64,000 bases of DNA, taken from the NCBI RefSeq assembly GCF_019048065.1, contig NZ_CP077291.1:4216001-4280000 (forward strand), written 5' to 3'. The notes under the pieces were generated by a model that did not search any database, was not told the origin of the DNA, and worked only from the letters and a program-made list of their open reading frames with translations. The position numbers were made by a program, and so were the translations under genes. The DNA comes from Citrobacter farmeri (GTDB taxonomy: Bacteria > Pseudomonadota > Gammaproteobacteria > Enterobacterales > Enterobacteriaceae). Positions 9,875 through 19,771 of this stretch are shown here, one piece after another (within the stretch, counting starts at the first letter, position 1; every line of letters starts with the position of its first letter).

Positions 9875-9944
9875 GCTCACTTTGTTAACAACATTAACTA
9901 ATCTTTAATGCAGTATGAAAAGATTAACTGGTAACAAAGTGAGC
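9875..9944. repeat. 70-nt inverted repeat between ubiV and yhbW
   Basis: The outer arms are perfect: GCTCACTTTGTTA (9875-9887) and TAACAAAGTGAGC (9932-9944), 13 bp. Inside them is a second perfect stem of 8 bp, TAATCTTT (9899-9906) with AAAGATTA (9919-9926), closing a 12-nt loop. There is an asymmetric internal loop of 11 and 5 nt between the stems. No T-run follows, so it is not a canonical terminator. It ends 4 nt before the yhbW ATG and takes in the only Shine-Dalgarno-like GTGAG. Confidence 0.85.
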
Positions 9945-9948
9945 CGTT

Positions 9949-10956
9949 ATGACTGACAAAACCATTCCTTTCTCGGTGCTGGATCTGGCACCGATTCCTG
10001 ACGGATCCTCAGCTAAAGAGGCGTTCACGCACTCGCTGGATCTCGCGCGCCTCGCGGAAAAACGAGGCTATCACCGCTACTGGCTGGCGGAACATCACAA
10101 CATGACCGGTATCGCCAGCGCGGCCACCTCAGTGCTGATTGGCTATCTCGCCGCGAACACCCGGACTTTACATCTCGGTTCCGGCGGCGTCATGCTCCCC
10201 AACCACTCACCGCTGGTGATCGCCGAACAGTTCGGTACGCTGAATACGCTCTATCCCGGACGTATCGATCTCGGCTTAGGACGCGCGCCGGGCAGCGACC
10301 AGCCGACGATGCGGGCGCTGCGCCGCCATATGGGCAGCGATATCGATAACTTCCCTCGCGACGTCGCTGAACTGGTGGACTGGTTTGATGCGCGCGATCC
10401 CAATCCGCAGGTACGCCCGGTGCCTGGCTACGGCGAGAAGATCCCGGTCTGGCTGTTAGGCTCCAGCCTCTATAGCGCGCAGTTAGCCGCACAGCTTGGC
10501 CTGCCGTTCGCTTTTGCCTCCCACTTCGCGCCGGATATGCTGTTCCAGGCGCTACATCTGTACCGCACTCAGTTCAGGCCGTCAACGCGGCTGGAAAAAC
10601 CGTACGCAATGGTGTGTATCAATATCATTGCCGCCGACAGTAACCGTGATGCGGAGTATCTGTTCACCTCGATGCAGCAAGCGTTCGTGAAGTTGCGGCG
10701 TGGCGAAACAGGCCAACTCCCGGCGCCGATTCAAAATATAGAGCAGTTCTGGTCGCCGTCAGAACAGTACGGCGTACAACAGGCACTCAGTATGTCGTTG
10801 GTCGGGGATAAAGCGAAAGTACGCCACGGGCTGGAGTCTATTCTGCGTGAAACCCAGGCCGACGAGATCATGGTTAACGGGCAGATTTTTGACCATCAGG
10901 CGCGTTTGCATTCGTTTGAACTGGCGATGCAGGTGAAAGAAGAGTTGGTGGGGTAG
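9949..10956 (+). CDS. yhbW: YhbW, luciferase-like flavin-dependent monooxygenase
   Basis: A 335-residue member of the bacterial luciferase-like (LLM) flavin-dependent oxidoreductase family. Visible features include the N-terminal [12 protein letters not shown], the active-site-type WLAEHHN (residues ~45-51), and [14 protein letters not shown] (~104-117). The substrate is unknown. The ribosome-binding site is poor (only GTGAG) and sits inside the strong upstream hairpin, so translation may be low or conditional. It is followed by a REP pair and the convergent mtr. Confidence 0.9.
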   Translation: MTDKTIPFSVLDLAPIPDGSSAKEAFTHSLDLARLAEKRGYHRYWLAEHHNMTGIASAATSVLIGYLAANTRTLHLGSGGVMLPNHSPLVIAEQFGTLNTLYPGRIDLGLGRAPGSDQPTMRALRRHMGSDIDNFPRDVAELVDWFDARDPNPQVRPVPGYGEKIPVWLLGSSLYSAQLAAQLGLPFAFASHFAPDMLFQALHLYRTQFRPSTRLEKPYAMVCINIIAADSNRDAEYLFTSMQQAFVKLRRGETGQLPAPIQNIEQFWSPSEQYGVQQALSMSLVGDKAKVRHGLESILRETQADEIMVNGQIFDHQARLHSFELAMQVKEELVG

Positions 10957-10963
10957 CCTTTTT

Positions 10964-11035
10964 GCCGGATGGCGGCTTCGCCTTATCCGGCCTACGCGAT
11001 CCCTGTAGGCCCGGTAAGCGTAGCGCCACCGGGCC
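10964..11035. repeat. REP pair (BIME) between yhbW and mtr
   Basis: Two facing REP units separated by a short spacer: GCCGGATGGCGG...TTATCCGGCC and GTAGGCCCGGTAAGCG...CCACCGGGCC. They fill the space between two convergent genes and end just before the mtr stop codon. Confidence 0.88.
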
Positions 11036-11041
11036 ACAAGG

Positions 11042-12286
11042 TTACTGGTATACAGGCAGCAAATTAAAACTCGACAGGATGTGTACCAGCGCGTTACCCA
11101 CACCGAAAACCAGAATCAGGACAATCATCGGCTTACCACCCCAGACACGGAATTTCGGGCTACCGAAGCGCTGGCGTGATTTGCGTGCCAACAGCGCCGG
11201 TACAATCGCGGCCCAGATAGTCGCCGCCAGTCCTGCGTAGCCAATGGCATACAGGAATCCGTTCGGCCACAACAGCCCCCCGACGATCGGCGGAGCAAAG
11301 GTGAGCAGCGCGGTTTTGAAGCGTCCCTGCGCCGAATCGTCAAAACTAAACAGATCCGCCAGATAGTCAAACAGTCCCAGCGTGACGCCAAGGAACGAAC
11401 TCGCCACCGCGAAGTTAGAGAACACCACCAGCAGTAGATCCAGACTACGGCTGTTCAGCACACCGCTCAGCGCCTGTACCAGCACATCAATATTGCCGCC
11501 CTTCTGCGCAATGCCGATAAACGCCGGACGTGGAATGTTCCCCATCGTCCCCAGCAACCAGACGGTGTAAAGCACTAGCGCCAGCAGCGTCCCGTAAACC
11601 AGGCACTTCACAATAGTACGAGGGTCTTTACCGTAGTATTTCATCAGGCTCGGGACGTTACCGTGATAGCCAAATGACGCCAGACAGAACGGCAGTGTCA
11701 TCAGCAGGTACGGCGTATAAGAGGCGTTACTTTCCGCGACGTTAAACAGCGTTGTCGGCGCAACGTGTCCAAGCAGACTGCCAAAGGTCAGGAAGAAAGT
11801 AATCACCTTCGCACCCAGCACGATCGCCGTCATACGGCTCACCGCTTTGGTACTCAGCCACACCACAAACGCCACCAACAGCGCAAAACCAAAACCGGCC
11901 GCACGGGCAGGCACGTTCAGCGACATCTCGCTGAACGTATGGTGCAGAATCGAACCGCTCGCCGAAATATAGGCGTAGGTCAGGATATAGAGCACAAAGG
12001 CAATAGAGATACCGTTGACCACGTTCCAGCCTTTGCCCAGCAGGTCTTTGGTGATGGTGTCGAAGCTTGAGCCAATCCGGTAGTTAAGGTTTGCTTCAAG
12101 AATCATCAAACCGGAATGCAGCATGCAGAACCAGGTAAAGACCAGCGCCGCCATTGACCAGAAAAACCAGCTACCTGCCATAACCACCGGCAGAGAGAAC
12201 ATCCCTGCGCCAATAATGGTGCCGCCGATAATCACCACGCCGCCGAGCAGCGAAGGTGATGTCTGGGTGGTGGTTAGTGTTGCCAT
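11042..12286 (-). CDS. mtr: Mtr, high-affinity tryptophan permease
   Basis: A 414-residue inner-membrane permease of the hydroxy/aromatic amino acid family, with about 11 hydrophobic segments, importing tryptophan (and indole) with protons. The N-terminus carries [23 protein letters not shown] residues (~15-33) that start the first membrane helix, as in Mtr, TnaB and TyrP. The upstream TrpR-type operator favours Mtr over TnaB or TyrP. It lies after deaD on the minus strand and is separated from it by a terminator. Confidence 0.94.
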   Translation of the reverse strand: MATLTTTQTSPSLLGGVVIIGGTIIGAGMFSLPVVMAGSWFFWSMAALVFTWFCMLHSGLMILEANLNYRIGSSFDTITKDLLGKGWNVVNGISIAFVLYILTYAYISASGSILHHTFSEMSLNVPARAAGFGFALLVAFVVWLSTKAVSRMTAIVLGAKVITFFLTFGSLLGHVAPTTLFNVAESNASYTPYLLMTLPFCLASFGYHGNVPSLMKYYGKDPRTIVKCLVYGTLLALVLYTVWLLGTMGNIPRPAFIGIAQKGGNIDVLVQALSGVLNSRSLDLLLVVFSNFAVASSFLGVTLGLFDYLADLFSFDDSAQGRFKTALLTFAPPIVGGLLWPNGFLYAIGYAGLAATIWAAIVPALLARKSRQRFGSPKFRVWGGKPMIVLILVFGVGNALVHILSSFNLLPVYQ

Positions 12287-12339
12287 TTAGCGATTTCTCC
12301 AGCGAATAATATTGTGACCGCATTTTAGTGTGTTGCACT

Positions 12340-12357
12340 GTACCAGTACAATAGTAC
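12340..12357. promoter_or_regulatory. TrpR operator of mtr
   Basis: The sequence GTACCAGTACAATAGTAC matches the TrpR operator consensus GTACTAGTTAACTAGTAC at 14 of 18 positions, including both outer GTAC arms. It lies 54 bp before the mtr start codon. In E. coli mtr is repressed by TrpR with tryptophan and activated by TyrR; I did not find a convincing TyrR box. Confidence 0.75.
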
Positions 12358-12365
12358 AAATGAAA

Positions 12366-12396
12366 TAAAAAAAGCCCCGATGATTTTATCGGGGCT
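12366..12396 (-). terminator. Rho-independent terminator of deaD
   Basis: On the minus strand a 9-bp stem AGCCCCGAT / ATCGGGGCT with a 6-nt loop is followed by a run of T. It lies 34 nt after the deaD stop codon and upstream of the mtr promoter. Confidence 0.93.
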
Positions 12397-12429
12397 GTAT
12401 CTATTACTTTACGTCAGTAAACGAAAGGT

Positions 12430-14307
12430 TTACGCGTCACGACGACGGCTGGTACCGTCTTCACGACGTGGCGCACGGCTACCTTCACGACGTTCACCGC
12501 TGAAACGACGACCATCACCACGGCCACCTTCACGACGCTCACCGCCGAAACCGCGACCACCTTCACGACGCTCACCGCCGAAGCTACGACCACCGCCACG
12601 ACGTTCAGTGTGCGGCTGTGCATCGCCCACCAACTGCATATTCATCGGTTTGTTGAGGATGCGGGTACGCGTAAAGTGCTGCAATACTTCACCCGGCATA
12701 CCTTTCGGCAGTTCGATGGTGGAGTGCGAAGCGAACAGCTTGATGTTACCAATGTAACGGCTGCTGATGTCGCCTTCGTTGGCGATCGCGCCAACGATAT
12801 GACGAACTTCAACACCGTCATCGCGGCCCACTTCAATGCGATACAGCTGCATATCGCCAACATCGCGACGTTCACGACGCGGACGGTCTTCACGGTCGCC
12901 ACGCGGAGCGCGATCGTTGCGGTCACGAGGACCACGATCGTCACGATCGCGGAATTCACGCTTCGGACGCATCGGCGCATCTGGCGGCAGAATCAGCGGA
13001 CGTTCGCCCTGGGCCATCTTCAGCAGAGCGGCAGCCAGGGTTTCGATATCCAGCTCTTCGTCTTCCGCAGTCGGCTGCAGTTTAGCCAGCAGCGCACGGT
13101 ACTGATCCAGATCGCTGCTTTCCAACTGCTGCTGTACTTTGGCCGCAAATTTTTCCAGACGGCGTTTGCCCAGCAGTTCTGCGTTCGGCAGTTCAACTTC
13201 CGGAATGGTCAGCTTCATGGTGCGTTCGATGTTACGCAGCAGACGACGCTCGCGGTTCTCAACGAACAGCAGCGCACGGCCTGCACGACCCGCACGACCG
13301 GTACGACCGATACGGTGAACGTAAGACTCTGAATCCATCGGGATATCGTAGTTTACTACCAGGCTGATACGCTCAACGTCCAGGCCACGGGCCGCAACGT
13401 CGGTGGCAATCAGGATATCCAGACGACCATCTTTCAGACGCTCCAGGGTCTGCTCACGCAGCGCCTGGTTCATGTCGCCGTTCAGCGCGGCACTGTTATA
13501 GCCGCTACGCTCCAGCGCTTCAGCCACTTCCAGCGTCGCGTTTTTGGTACGAACGAAGATAATCGCCGCATCAAAATCTTCCGCTTCCAGGAAACGCACC
13601 AGCGCTTCATTCTTACGCATGCCCCAGACAGTCCAGTAGCTCTGGCTGATGTCCGGACGGGTAGTGACGCTGGACTGAATGCGCACTTCCTGCGGTTCTT
13701 TCATGAAACGACGGGTAATGCGACGAATCGCTTCCGGCATGGTGGCAGAGAACAGAGCGGTCTGATGACCCTCCGGGATCTGCGCCATGATGGTTTCAAC
13801 GTCTTCGATGAAGCCCATACGCAGCATTTCATCGGCTTCGTCCAGTACCAGACCGCTCAGGCGAGACAGGTCCAGGGTACCGCGTTTTAAGTGATCAAGC
13901 AGACGACCCGGCGTACCGACGACGATCTGCGGCCCTTGACGCAGGGCGCGTAACTGCACGTCATAACGCTGGCCGCCGTAAAGGGCAACCACGTTCACGC
14001 CGCGCATGTGTTTAGAGAAATCCGTCATGGCTTCGGCTACCTGAACCGCCAGTTCGCGGGTCGGTGCCAGCACCAGAATCTGAGGTGCCTTCAGCTCAGG
14101 ATCAAGATTGTTGAGCAGCGGTAAAGAGAACGCTGCGGTTTTGCCGCTACCGGTCTGGGCCATACCCAGAACATCGCGACCGCCCAGCAGATGCGGAATG
14201 CACTCTGCCTGGATTGGAGATGGTTTTTCGTAACCCAGATCGTTAAGGGCTTCAAGGATAGGAGCCTTCAGGCCCAGATCTGCAAAAGTGGTTTCGAATT
14301 CAGCCAT
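12430..14307 (-). CDS. deaD: DeaD (CsdA), cold-shock DEAD-box RNA helicase
   Basis: A 625-residue ATP-dependent RNA helicase used in ribosome assembly and mRNA decay at low temperature. Motif I AQTGSGKT is at residues 50-57, DEAD at 156-159, SAT at 187-189, and [11 protein letters not shown] is the C-terminal helicase motif. After the RNA-binding DbpA-like region comes an Arg/Gly-rich tail with repeats of the form [11 protein letters not shown]. The ATG at 14307 (MAEFETTF) is the family start. Its first codons overlap the stop of the small gene yrbN, so translation is probably coupled. It lies downstream of nlpI, as in E. coli. Confidence 0.96.
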
Positions 14308-14380
14308 GTAGTACGTGTGCCTCAAAATTAATGGCGGCCAGTCTACATAACTCATCATGAAATTGATCTGCAATTTTCAT
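14300..14380 (-). CDS. yrbN: YrbN, 26-residue leader-like peptide overlapping deaD
   Basis: A short frame beginning [10 protein letters not shown] encodes 26 residues and ends in TGA at 14302-14300, overlapping the deaD ATG (14307) by 8 nt in another frame. This matches the E. coli small protein YrbN in place, length and, as I recall it, sequence. No domain or function can be read from it. The arrangement suggests that ribosomes finishing yrbN feed into deaD, whose own start has no obvious strong ribosome-binding site. Confidence 0.85.
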
Positions 14381-14486
14381 TGAAAAGTGTGAACCGGCTC
14401 AAAGTAGGTGTATTAACGAACAACAACGCCCTCACCCGTGAAGGTGATGGCAATCAAAAAAGATTACGGGCTGATGTGTACGTCAG

Positions 14487-15371
14487 CTATTGCTGGTCCG
14501 ATTCTGCCAGGTCATCTTGGTCCTGGCCCAGGAGCGATAATTCCAACAATGCATATCGGTGCTCAACAAAGTTATGAACGTTGTTAGCCACCGCCAGTTT
14601 GAACAATGCCGTAGCGTTGTCCAAATCCCCCAGACTTAGGTAGTACTTACCTAAATAGAAGTTGGTTTCACTGAGATGCTCAGCGAGCGAGGTGTTATCC
14701 GTTGCGTCCGCCTTGAGCTTTTCCATTAGCGTTGCTTCGCTAATGTTGCCCAGGTAGAACTCGACAATGTTCCATCCCCATTGTTCTTTATCCGATTTCT
14801 CGAAGCGCTGTTTCAGCGCAACTTTCGCCTGCTTCTCATCGAGCTTCTGCTCAGCGAGATAAAGCCACAGGCTGCGGAAAGGATCATTGGGATCGTCTTG
14901 ATAAAACGCCAGCAGATCATCTTGCGCTAACTTGTCGCGACCGCCGTAATACAATGCGATACCGCGATTTAAGTGCGCGTAGTTGTAAGTTGGATCAAGC
15001 TCAAGTACAGAATCAAACGCTTCATAGGCAGCATCAAAATTGCCTGCCTGCGTTAAATAAATGCCTAAGTAATTGAATACTTCAGGCATATCAGGTCGGA
15101 TTGCCAACGCTTGTGAAAAATCATTTCGCGCTAATGCCCTCAGACCGAGACTATCATACAACACTCCGCGCTCATATAAAAGCTGTGCGCGTTCGTCATC
15201 GGTTAAAGCCCGACTGGCAAGAATTTGTTCCATGCGTGCCAGAATCACTTCCTGCTGCAAAGTCGGTTGCAATGGTACTGCGAGGACTTCACTCTTACGC
15301 CAGGCGGAATTACTGCATCCAGCCAGCGTGAGTGCTGTTGCCACGAAACACCAGCGCAAAAAAGGCTTCAT
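14487..15371 (-). CDS. nlpI: NlpI, TPR lipoprotein adaptor for peptidoglycan hydrolases and Prc
   Basis: NlpI is an outer-membrane lipoprotein of 294 residues that scaffolds murein endopeptidases and presents substrates such as MepS to the Prc protease. The signal peptide ends in lipobox LAGC with Cys19. TPR-like helical repeats follow, for example [15 protein letters not shown] and [12 protein letters not shown] segments. The ATG at 15371 (MKPFLRW) has GGGAGTGGG upstream; in-frame starts farther upstream would run into the pnp terminator. It lies between pnp and yrbN-deaD. Confidence 0.95.
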   Translation of the reverse strand: MKPFLRWCFVATALTLAGCSNSAWRKSEVLAVPLQPTLQQEVILARMEQILASRALTDDERAQLLYERGVLYDSLGLRALARNDFSQALAIRPDMPEVFNYLGIYLTQAGNFDAAYEAFDSVLELDPTYNYAHLNRGIALYYGGRDKLAQDDLLAFYQDDPNDPFRSLWLYLAEQKLDEKQAKVALKQRFEKSDKEQWGWNIVEFYLGNISEATLMEKLKADATDNTSLAEHLSETNFYLGKYYLSLGDLDNATALFKLAVANNVHNFVEHRYALLELSLLGQDQDDLAESDQQ

Positions 15372-15443
15372 TTCCCACTCCCGAAGACAACGATTAATTG
15401 AACGTCCTGTTCCCCGGTTGCTAACAAGGCGTCCTGCCAGGTT

Positions 15444-15468
15444 AAAAGCCCTCCGCAACGCGGAGGGC
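15444..15468 (-). terminator. Terminator-like hairpin after pnp
   Basis: A perfect 9-bp GC-rich stem (GCCCTCCGC / GCGGAGGGC) with a 3-nt loop is followed on the minus strand by TTTTAA. The T-run is short, so read-through into nlpI is likely, consistent with reports of pnp-nlpI co-transcription in E. coli. Confidence 0.7.
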
Positions 15469-15479
15469 AAATGGCAACC

Positions 15480-17615
15480 TTACTCGCCCTGCTGGCTAGC
15501 CGGAGCTTCCGGTGCAGCCGCTGGCTGAGATTGTTCAGTTGCTTCTTTAATGCTCAGACGTACGCGGCCCTGGCGATCAACTTCCAGAACTTTAACCGGT
15601 ACTTCCTGGCCCATCTGCAGGTAATCGGTCACTTTCTCTACGCGCTTATCCGCGATCTGCGAGATGTGAACCAGACCTTCTTTACCGCCGCCGATGGCAA
15701 CAAATGCGCCAAAGTCAACGATACGGGTCACTTTACCATTGTAGATACGACCAACTTCGATTTCTGCCGTGATCTCTTCGATACGACGGATAGCGTGTTT
15801 CGCTTTCTCACCGTCGGTCGCCGCGATCTTCACAGTACCGTCATCTTCGATTTCGATGGTGGTGCCGGTTTCTTCGGTCAACGCACGGATCACAGAACCA
15901 CCCTTGCCGATCACGTCTTTGATCTTGTCCGGGTTGATCTTGATGGTGTGGATACGCGGAGCAAACTGAGAAATGTCGCCGCGCGGCGCGTTGATCGCCT
16001 GTTCCATCACGCCCAGGATGTGCAGACGCGCACCTTTAGCCTGGTTCAGTGCAACCTGCATGATCTCTTTGGTGATACCTTCAATTTTGATATCCATCTG
16101 CAGAGCAGAGATACCGTCGCGGGAACCCGCCACTTTGAAGTCCATATCGCCGAGGTGGTCTTCGTCGCCCAAGATGTCAGACAGTACGACAAAGTTGTCG
16201 CCTTCTTTCACCAGACCCATTGCGATACCCGCAACGGCGGCTTTGATCGGCACACCTGCGTCCATCAGCGCCAGAGAAGCGCCACAGACGGAAGCCATGG
16301 AAGAAGAACCGTTAGATTCGGTGATTTCAGACACCACACGTACGGTGTACGGGAATTTGTCCATTTCTGGCATAACAGCCAGAACGCCGCGCTTCGCCAG
16401 ACGACCGTGACCAATTTCACGACGCTTCGGAGAACCGACCATGCCGGTTTCGCCAACGGAGTACGGAGGGAAGTTGTAGTGGAACAGGAAGCTGTCAGTA
16501 CGCTCGCCCATCAGTTCATCAAGAACCTGTGCGTCACGTGCAGTTCCCAGCGTTGCAGTAACCAGCGCCTGAGTTTCACCACGGGTGAACAGTGCAGAAC
16601 CGTGAGTACGCGGCAGTACGCCAGTGCGCACGTCCAGACCACGGATCATGTCTTTTTCACGGCCATCGATGCGCGGCTCGCCAGCCAGTACACGGCTACG
16701 AACAACGTTTTTCTCGATTGCGTGCAGGATTTCACCCAGTTCATTAGCGTCCAGGGTTTCGTCTTCAGCAACCAGCGTCGCGATGGTTTCAGATTTGATC
16801 ACGTCAACCTGAGCATAACGCTCTTGTTTATCGGTGATACGGTAAGCATCGCTCAGGCGAGATTCAGCAAGCGCAGCAACGCGCGCGTTCAGCGCTTCGT
16901 TTACAGCTTCCGGCTGCCAGTCCCAACGCGGTTTACCGGCTTCTTTCACCAGATCGTTGATCGCCTGGATAACCACCTGCTGCTGATCGTGACCGAACAC
17001 CACGGCGCCCAGCATTTGATCTTCACTCAGCAGTTCCGCTTCGGATTCAACCATCAGTACGGCAGCTTCGGTACCAGCTACCACCAGATCCAGCTTGCTC
17101 TCTTTCAGCTCGTCCTGAGTCGGGTTCAGTACGTACTGGTCATTGATATAACCAACACGTGCCGCACCGATTGGGCCGTTGAACGGAATACCAGACAGAG
17201 ACAGTGCAGCAGAGGCACCGATCATCGCCACGATATCCGGGTTAACCTGTGGGTTAACGGAAACGACGGTTGCGATAACCTGAACTTCGTTCACGAAACC
17301 TTCCGGAAACAGCGGACGAACCGGGCGGTCAATCAGACGCGCGATCAGGGTTTCGCCTTCGCTTGGACGGCCTTCACGACGGAAGAAGCTACCTGGGATA
17401 CGGCCAGCAGCGTAGGTACGCTCCTGATAGTTAACGGTCAGCGGGAAGAAGTCCTGACCCGGCTTCGCTTTTTTCTGGCCAACAACGGTAACGAATACCG
17501 CGGTGTCGTCCATGCTAACCATAACAGCGGCAGTAGCCTGACGGGCCATCATGCCGGTTTCCAGCGTGACGGTATGCTGACCGTACTGGAATTTACGAAC
17601 GATCGGATTAAGCAA
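15480..17615 (-). CDS. pnp: Polynucleotide phosphorylase (PNPase)
   Basis: A 711-residue 3'-5' exoribonuclease that uses phosphate to degrade RNA and is a core part of the degradosome. Two RNase PH-type domains span about residues 1-220 and 310-545, followed by a KH domain ([16 protein letters not shown], ~562-577) and an S1 domain (~620-690). The start codon is TTG at 17615 with AAAGGA upstream, as in E. coli. A long leader hairpin precedes it, the known site of RNase III cutting and PNPase autocontrol. The last ~20 residues are the usual Ala/Pro/Gln-rich tail. Confidence 0.97.
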   Translation of the reverse strand: MLNPIVRKFQYGQHTVTLETGMMARQATAAVMVSMDDTAVFVTVVGQKKAKPGQDFFPLTVNYQERTYAAGRIPGSFFRREGRPSEGETLIARLIDRPVRPLFPEGFVNEVQVIATVVSVNPQVNPDIVAMIGASAALSLSGIPFNGPIGAARVGYINDQYVLNPTQDELKESKLDLVVAGTEAAVLMVESEAELLSEDQMLGAVVFGHDQQQVVIQAINDLVKEAGKPRWDWQPEAVNEALNARVAALAESRLSDAYRITDKQERYAQVDVIKSETIATLVAEDETLDANELGEILHAIEKNVVRSRVLAGEPRIDGREKDMIRGLDVRTGVLPRTHGSALFTRGETQALVTATLGTARDAQVLDELMGERTDSFLFHYNFPPYSVGETGMVGSPKRREIGHGRLAKRGVLAVMPEMDKFPYTVRVVSEITESNGSSSMASVCGASLALMDAGVPIKAAVAGIAMGLVKEGDNFVVLSDILGDEDHLGDMDFKVAGSRDGISALQMDIKIEGITKEIMQVALNQAKGARLHILGVMEQAINAPRGDISQFAPRIHTIKINPDKIKDVIGKGGSVIRALTEETGTTIEIEDDGTVKIAATDGEKAKHAIRRIEEITAEIEVGRIYNGKVTRIVDFGAFVAIGGGKEGLVHISQIADKRVEKVTDYLQMGQEVPVKVLEVDRQGRVRLSIKEATEQSQPAAAPEAPASQQGE

Positions 17616-17685
17616 AATAATATCCTTTCAAATTTTTGGCGACACAGACTGAATCGCCGTTAATACCCGATCTTCTGCGCATCCT

Positions 17686-17743
17686 CGCGACTAATGACAA
17701 CCCTAACCCATACGATATTGGGTAAAGCCTCTCATTAGCCGCG
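17686..17743 (-). promoter_or_regulatory. pnp leader stem-loop (RNase III site)
   Basis: The arms CGCGACTAATGA (17686-17697) and TCATTAGCCGCG (17732-17743) pair over 12 bp with one mismatch, and ACCCA/TGGGT pair inside. It lies 70-130 nt upstream of the pnp start codon, where E. coli has the duplex cleaved by RNase III before PNPase removes the remaining strand and represses its own translation. Confidence 0.75.
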
Positions 17744-17815
17744 CGAACCTCTGCAACGGAAGATCATTCATAGCAACAATACAATAGTTTCCAGTGAATT
17801 GCTGCCATCTGCTTG

Positions 17816-17844
17816 AAAAAAGGGGCCATGAAGGCCCCCTTTTA
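17816..17844 (-). terminator. Terminator between rpsO and pnp
   Basis: On the minus strand GGGGGCC-TTCAT-GGCCCC is followed by TTTTTT, 15 nt after the rpsO stop. It is symmetric enough to work in both directions. Confidence 0.9.
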
Positions 17845-17859
17845 CGAAACTCGCAAGAA

Positions 17860-18225
<366 letters not shown>

Positions 18226-18278
18226 TTAAGCGGCAGTATTCTACTCGTAGCGCCTTCTTATCGCAAGACGAACCCGCG

Positions 18279-19223
18279 CTACGCCGGATACTCCACCACT
18301 AATCGGCGAGGCGCTACGCGACCTTCGTCGTCGATCTCGCCCATACCGATAAATTTACCATCATCACCTTCCGTAACACGAACCAGTCCCTCCAGCGGTG
18401 CGCCGTTCGTGCGAACTGGGTTACCGTTTTTGAAGTAAACTGAAGAGGTTAACGGCAAATTAACAATGGGATAGTCCGAAGCCGGACTGTCCATTGGCAT
18501 CAGCAGCGGATCAAGCAACTGTGCTGCTGGTATCCCCTGTTGTTCCGCCTGTTCGACCAATTCACGCAGATGTTCCAGCGTGACCATACGATCCACCGGA
18601 TATTTGCTAACCGTCAGACGACGAAGGAAGATCACATGGGCGCCACATCCCAGCTTCTCACCTAAATCGTCAATAATGGTGCGAATATAAGTGCCTTTCG
18701 AGCAGTGAACTTCCAGCTCCAGCTCATCTCCTTCATGGCGGATGAACAGCAGCTCGTAAACGGTAATTGGTCGGGCTTCGCGCGGCACGTCAATGCCCTG
18801 ACGCGCGTATTCGTACAGTTTTTTACCCTGATACTTTAGCGCCGAATACATCGACGGCACCTGCTCAATATCGCCGCGGAAAGTATCCAGCGCGGCAGCC
18901 AACTGTTCAGGGGTGAAGGTGACCGGGCGCTCCTGCACGATTTGCCCATCGGCATCGGAGGTGTCTGTACGCTGCCCCAGACGGGCAATCACCCGATAAC
19001 GCTTATCGGAATCCAACAGATACTGCGAAAACTTGGTCGCTTCCCCGAGGCAGATCGGCAGCATACCCGTCGCTAACGGATCCAGCGCCCCGGTATGCCC
19101 GGCGCGGTTGGCGTTATAGATGCGTTTCACTTTTTGCAGTACGTCATTGCTGGACATGCCCTGCGGCTTATCCAGCAGCAGGACACCGTGAATGTCGCGA
19201 CCACGACGACGAGGACGACTCAT
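18279..19223 (-). CDS. truB: tRNA pseudouridine-55 synthase TruB
   Basis: A 314-residue enzyme that converts U55 in the T-loop of tRNAs to pseudouridine and also acts as a tRNA chaperone. The catalytic aspartate is Asp48 in [12 protein letters not shown]. The PUA domain occupies about residues 250-314. The ATG shares one base with the rbfA stop (TAATG), so translation is coupled. It belongs to the rimP-nusA-infB-rbfA-truB-rpsO-pnp transcription unit. Confidence 0.97.
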   Translation of the reverse strand: MSRPRRRGRDIHGVLLLDKPQGMSSNDVLQKVKRIYNANRAGHTGALDPLATGMLPICLGEATKFSQYLLDSDKRYRVIARLGQRTDTSDADGQIVQERPVTFTPEQLAAALDTFRGDIEQVPSMYSALKYQGKKLYEYARQGIDVPREARPITVYELLFIRHEGDELELEVHCSKGTYIRTIIDDLGEKLGCGAHVIFLRRLTVSKYPVDRMVTLEHLRELVEQAEQQGIPAAQLLDPLLMPMDSPASDYPIVNLPLTSSVYFKNGNPVRTNGAPLEGLVRVTEGDDGKFIGMGEIDDEGRVAPRRLVVEYPA

Positions 19224-19624
19224 TAGTCCTCCTTGCTGTCGTCCGGGTTTACACGACGTTCTTCATCATGTTTAACCACGTTGGTCACCAGGTTGGACAT
19301 GCGCATCCCTTCCACCAGCGAGTTATCGTAGAAGAAGGTCAGTTCCGGCACGATACGCAGACGCATCGCTTTACCCAGCAGGCTTCGGATGAAGCCAGAC
19401 GCTTCCTGTAACGCTTTGATGCCCGCTTTGATCGCGTTTTCATCTTTGTCATTCAGGAAGGTGACATACACTTTGGCATACGCCAGATCGCGTGACATTT
19501 CGACACCCGAAACGGTGGTCATCATGCCCAGACGCGGGTCTTTAATTTCGCGCTGCAGGATGATTGCGATCTCTTTTTGCATCTCCTGTCCCACGCGCTG
19601 CGGGCGACCAAATTCTTTCGCCAT
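19223..19624 (-). CDS. rbfA: Ribosome-binding factor A
   Basis: A 133-residue single KH-like domain protein needed for late 30S maturation and 16S 5'-end processing, especially in the cold. Visible family segments are [11 protein letters not shown] and [19 protein letters not shown]. The ATG at 19624 (MAKEFGRP) follows a GGAG box. An intrinsic-terminator-like hairpin lies just upstream between infB and rbfA. The acidic C-terminal tail is typical. Confidence 0.97.
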   Translation of the reverse strand: MAKEFGRPQRVGQEMQKEIAIILQREIKDPRLGMMTTVSGVEMSRDLAYAKVYVTFLNDKDENAIKAGIKALQEASGFIRSLLGKAMRLRIVPELTFFYDNSLVEGMRMSNLVTNVVKHDEERRVNPDDSKED

Positions 19625-19640
19625 AATAAATTCTCCAGAC

Positions 19641-19670
19641 AAAAAAGGGGCCCTAAGCCCCTTTTAAAAA
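19641..19670 (-). terminator. Terminator-like hairpin between infB and rbfA
   Basis: On the minus strand the stem GGGGC...GCCCC, flanked by A and T pairs, is followed by TTTTTT, 10 nt before the rbfA ribosome-binding site. It sits inside the operon, so it probably acts as a partial terminator that lowers rbfA-truB transcription relative to infB. Confidence 0.75.
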
Positions 19671-19675
19671 TTATT

Positions 19676-19764
19676 GCCGGGTGGCGCTTTGAAGCCTGAT
19701 GACGCTTCGCTTATCAGACCTACAACCCGGACGTAGGCCCGGTAAACGCAGTGCCACCGGGCAT
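19676..19764. repeat. REP pair in the infB-rbfA gap
   Basis: Two REP-like palindromes, GCCGGGTGGCGC... and GTAGGCCCGGTAAACG...CCACCGGGCAT, separated by a short sequence. They are somewhat diverged from the copies elsewhere in the window. They lie immediately after the infB stop codon. Confidence 0.8.
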
Positions 19765-19771
19765 ACGAAGA

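Larger units (their letters stand above)
17660..17844 (+). ncRNA. sraG: Possible SraG (PsrO) small RNA opposite the pnp leader
   Basis: E. coli has a small RNA, SraG, in the rpsO-pnp gap on the strand opposite to both genes. Here the same gap is kept, and the rpsO terminator read on the plus strand is also a hairpin (GGGGCC / GGCCCC) followed by TTTT, which could end such an RNA near 17844. The 5' end is only a guess, and no promoter was identified. Confidence 0.35.

Noticed and set aside
15471..17663. A 730-codon open frame on the plus strand across pnp
   Set aside because: It is the antisense of pnp, with no ribosome-binding site or domain; long shadow frames are common opposite GC-biased, highly expressed genes.
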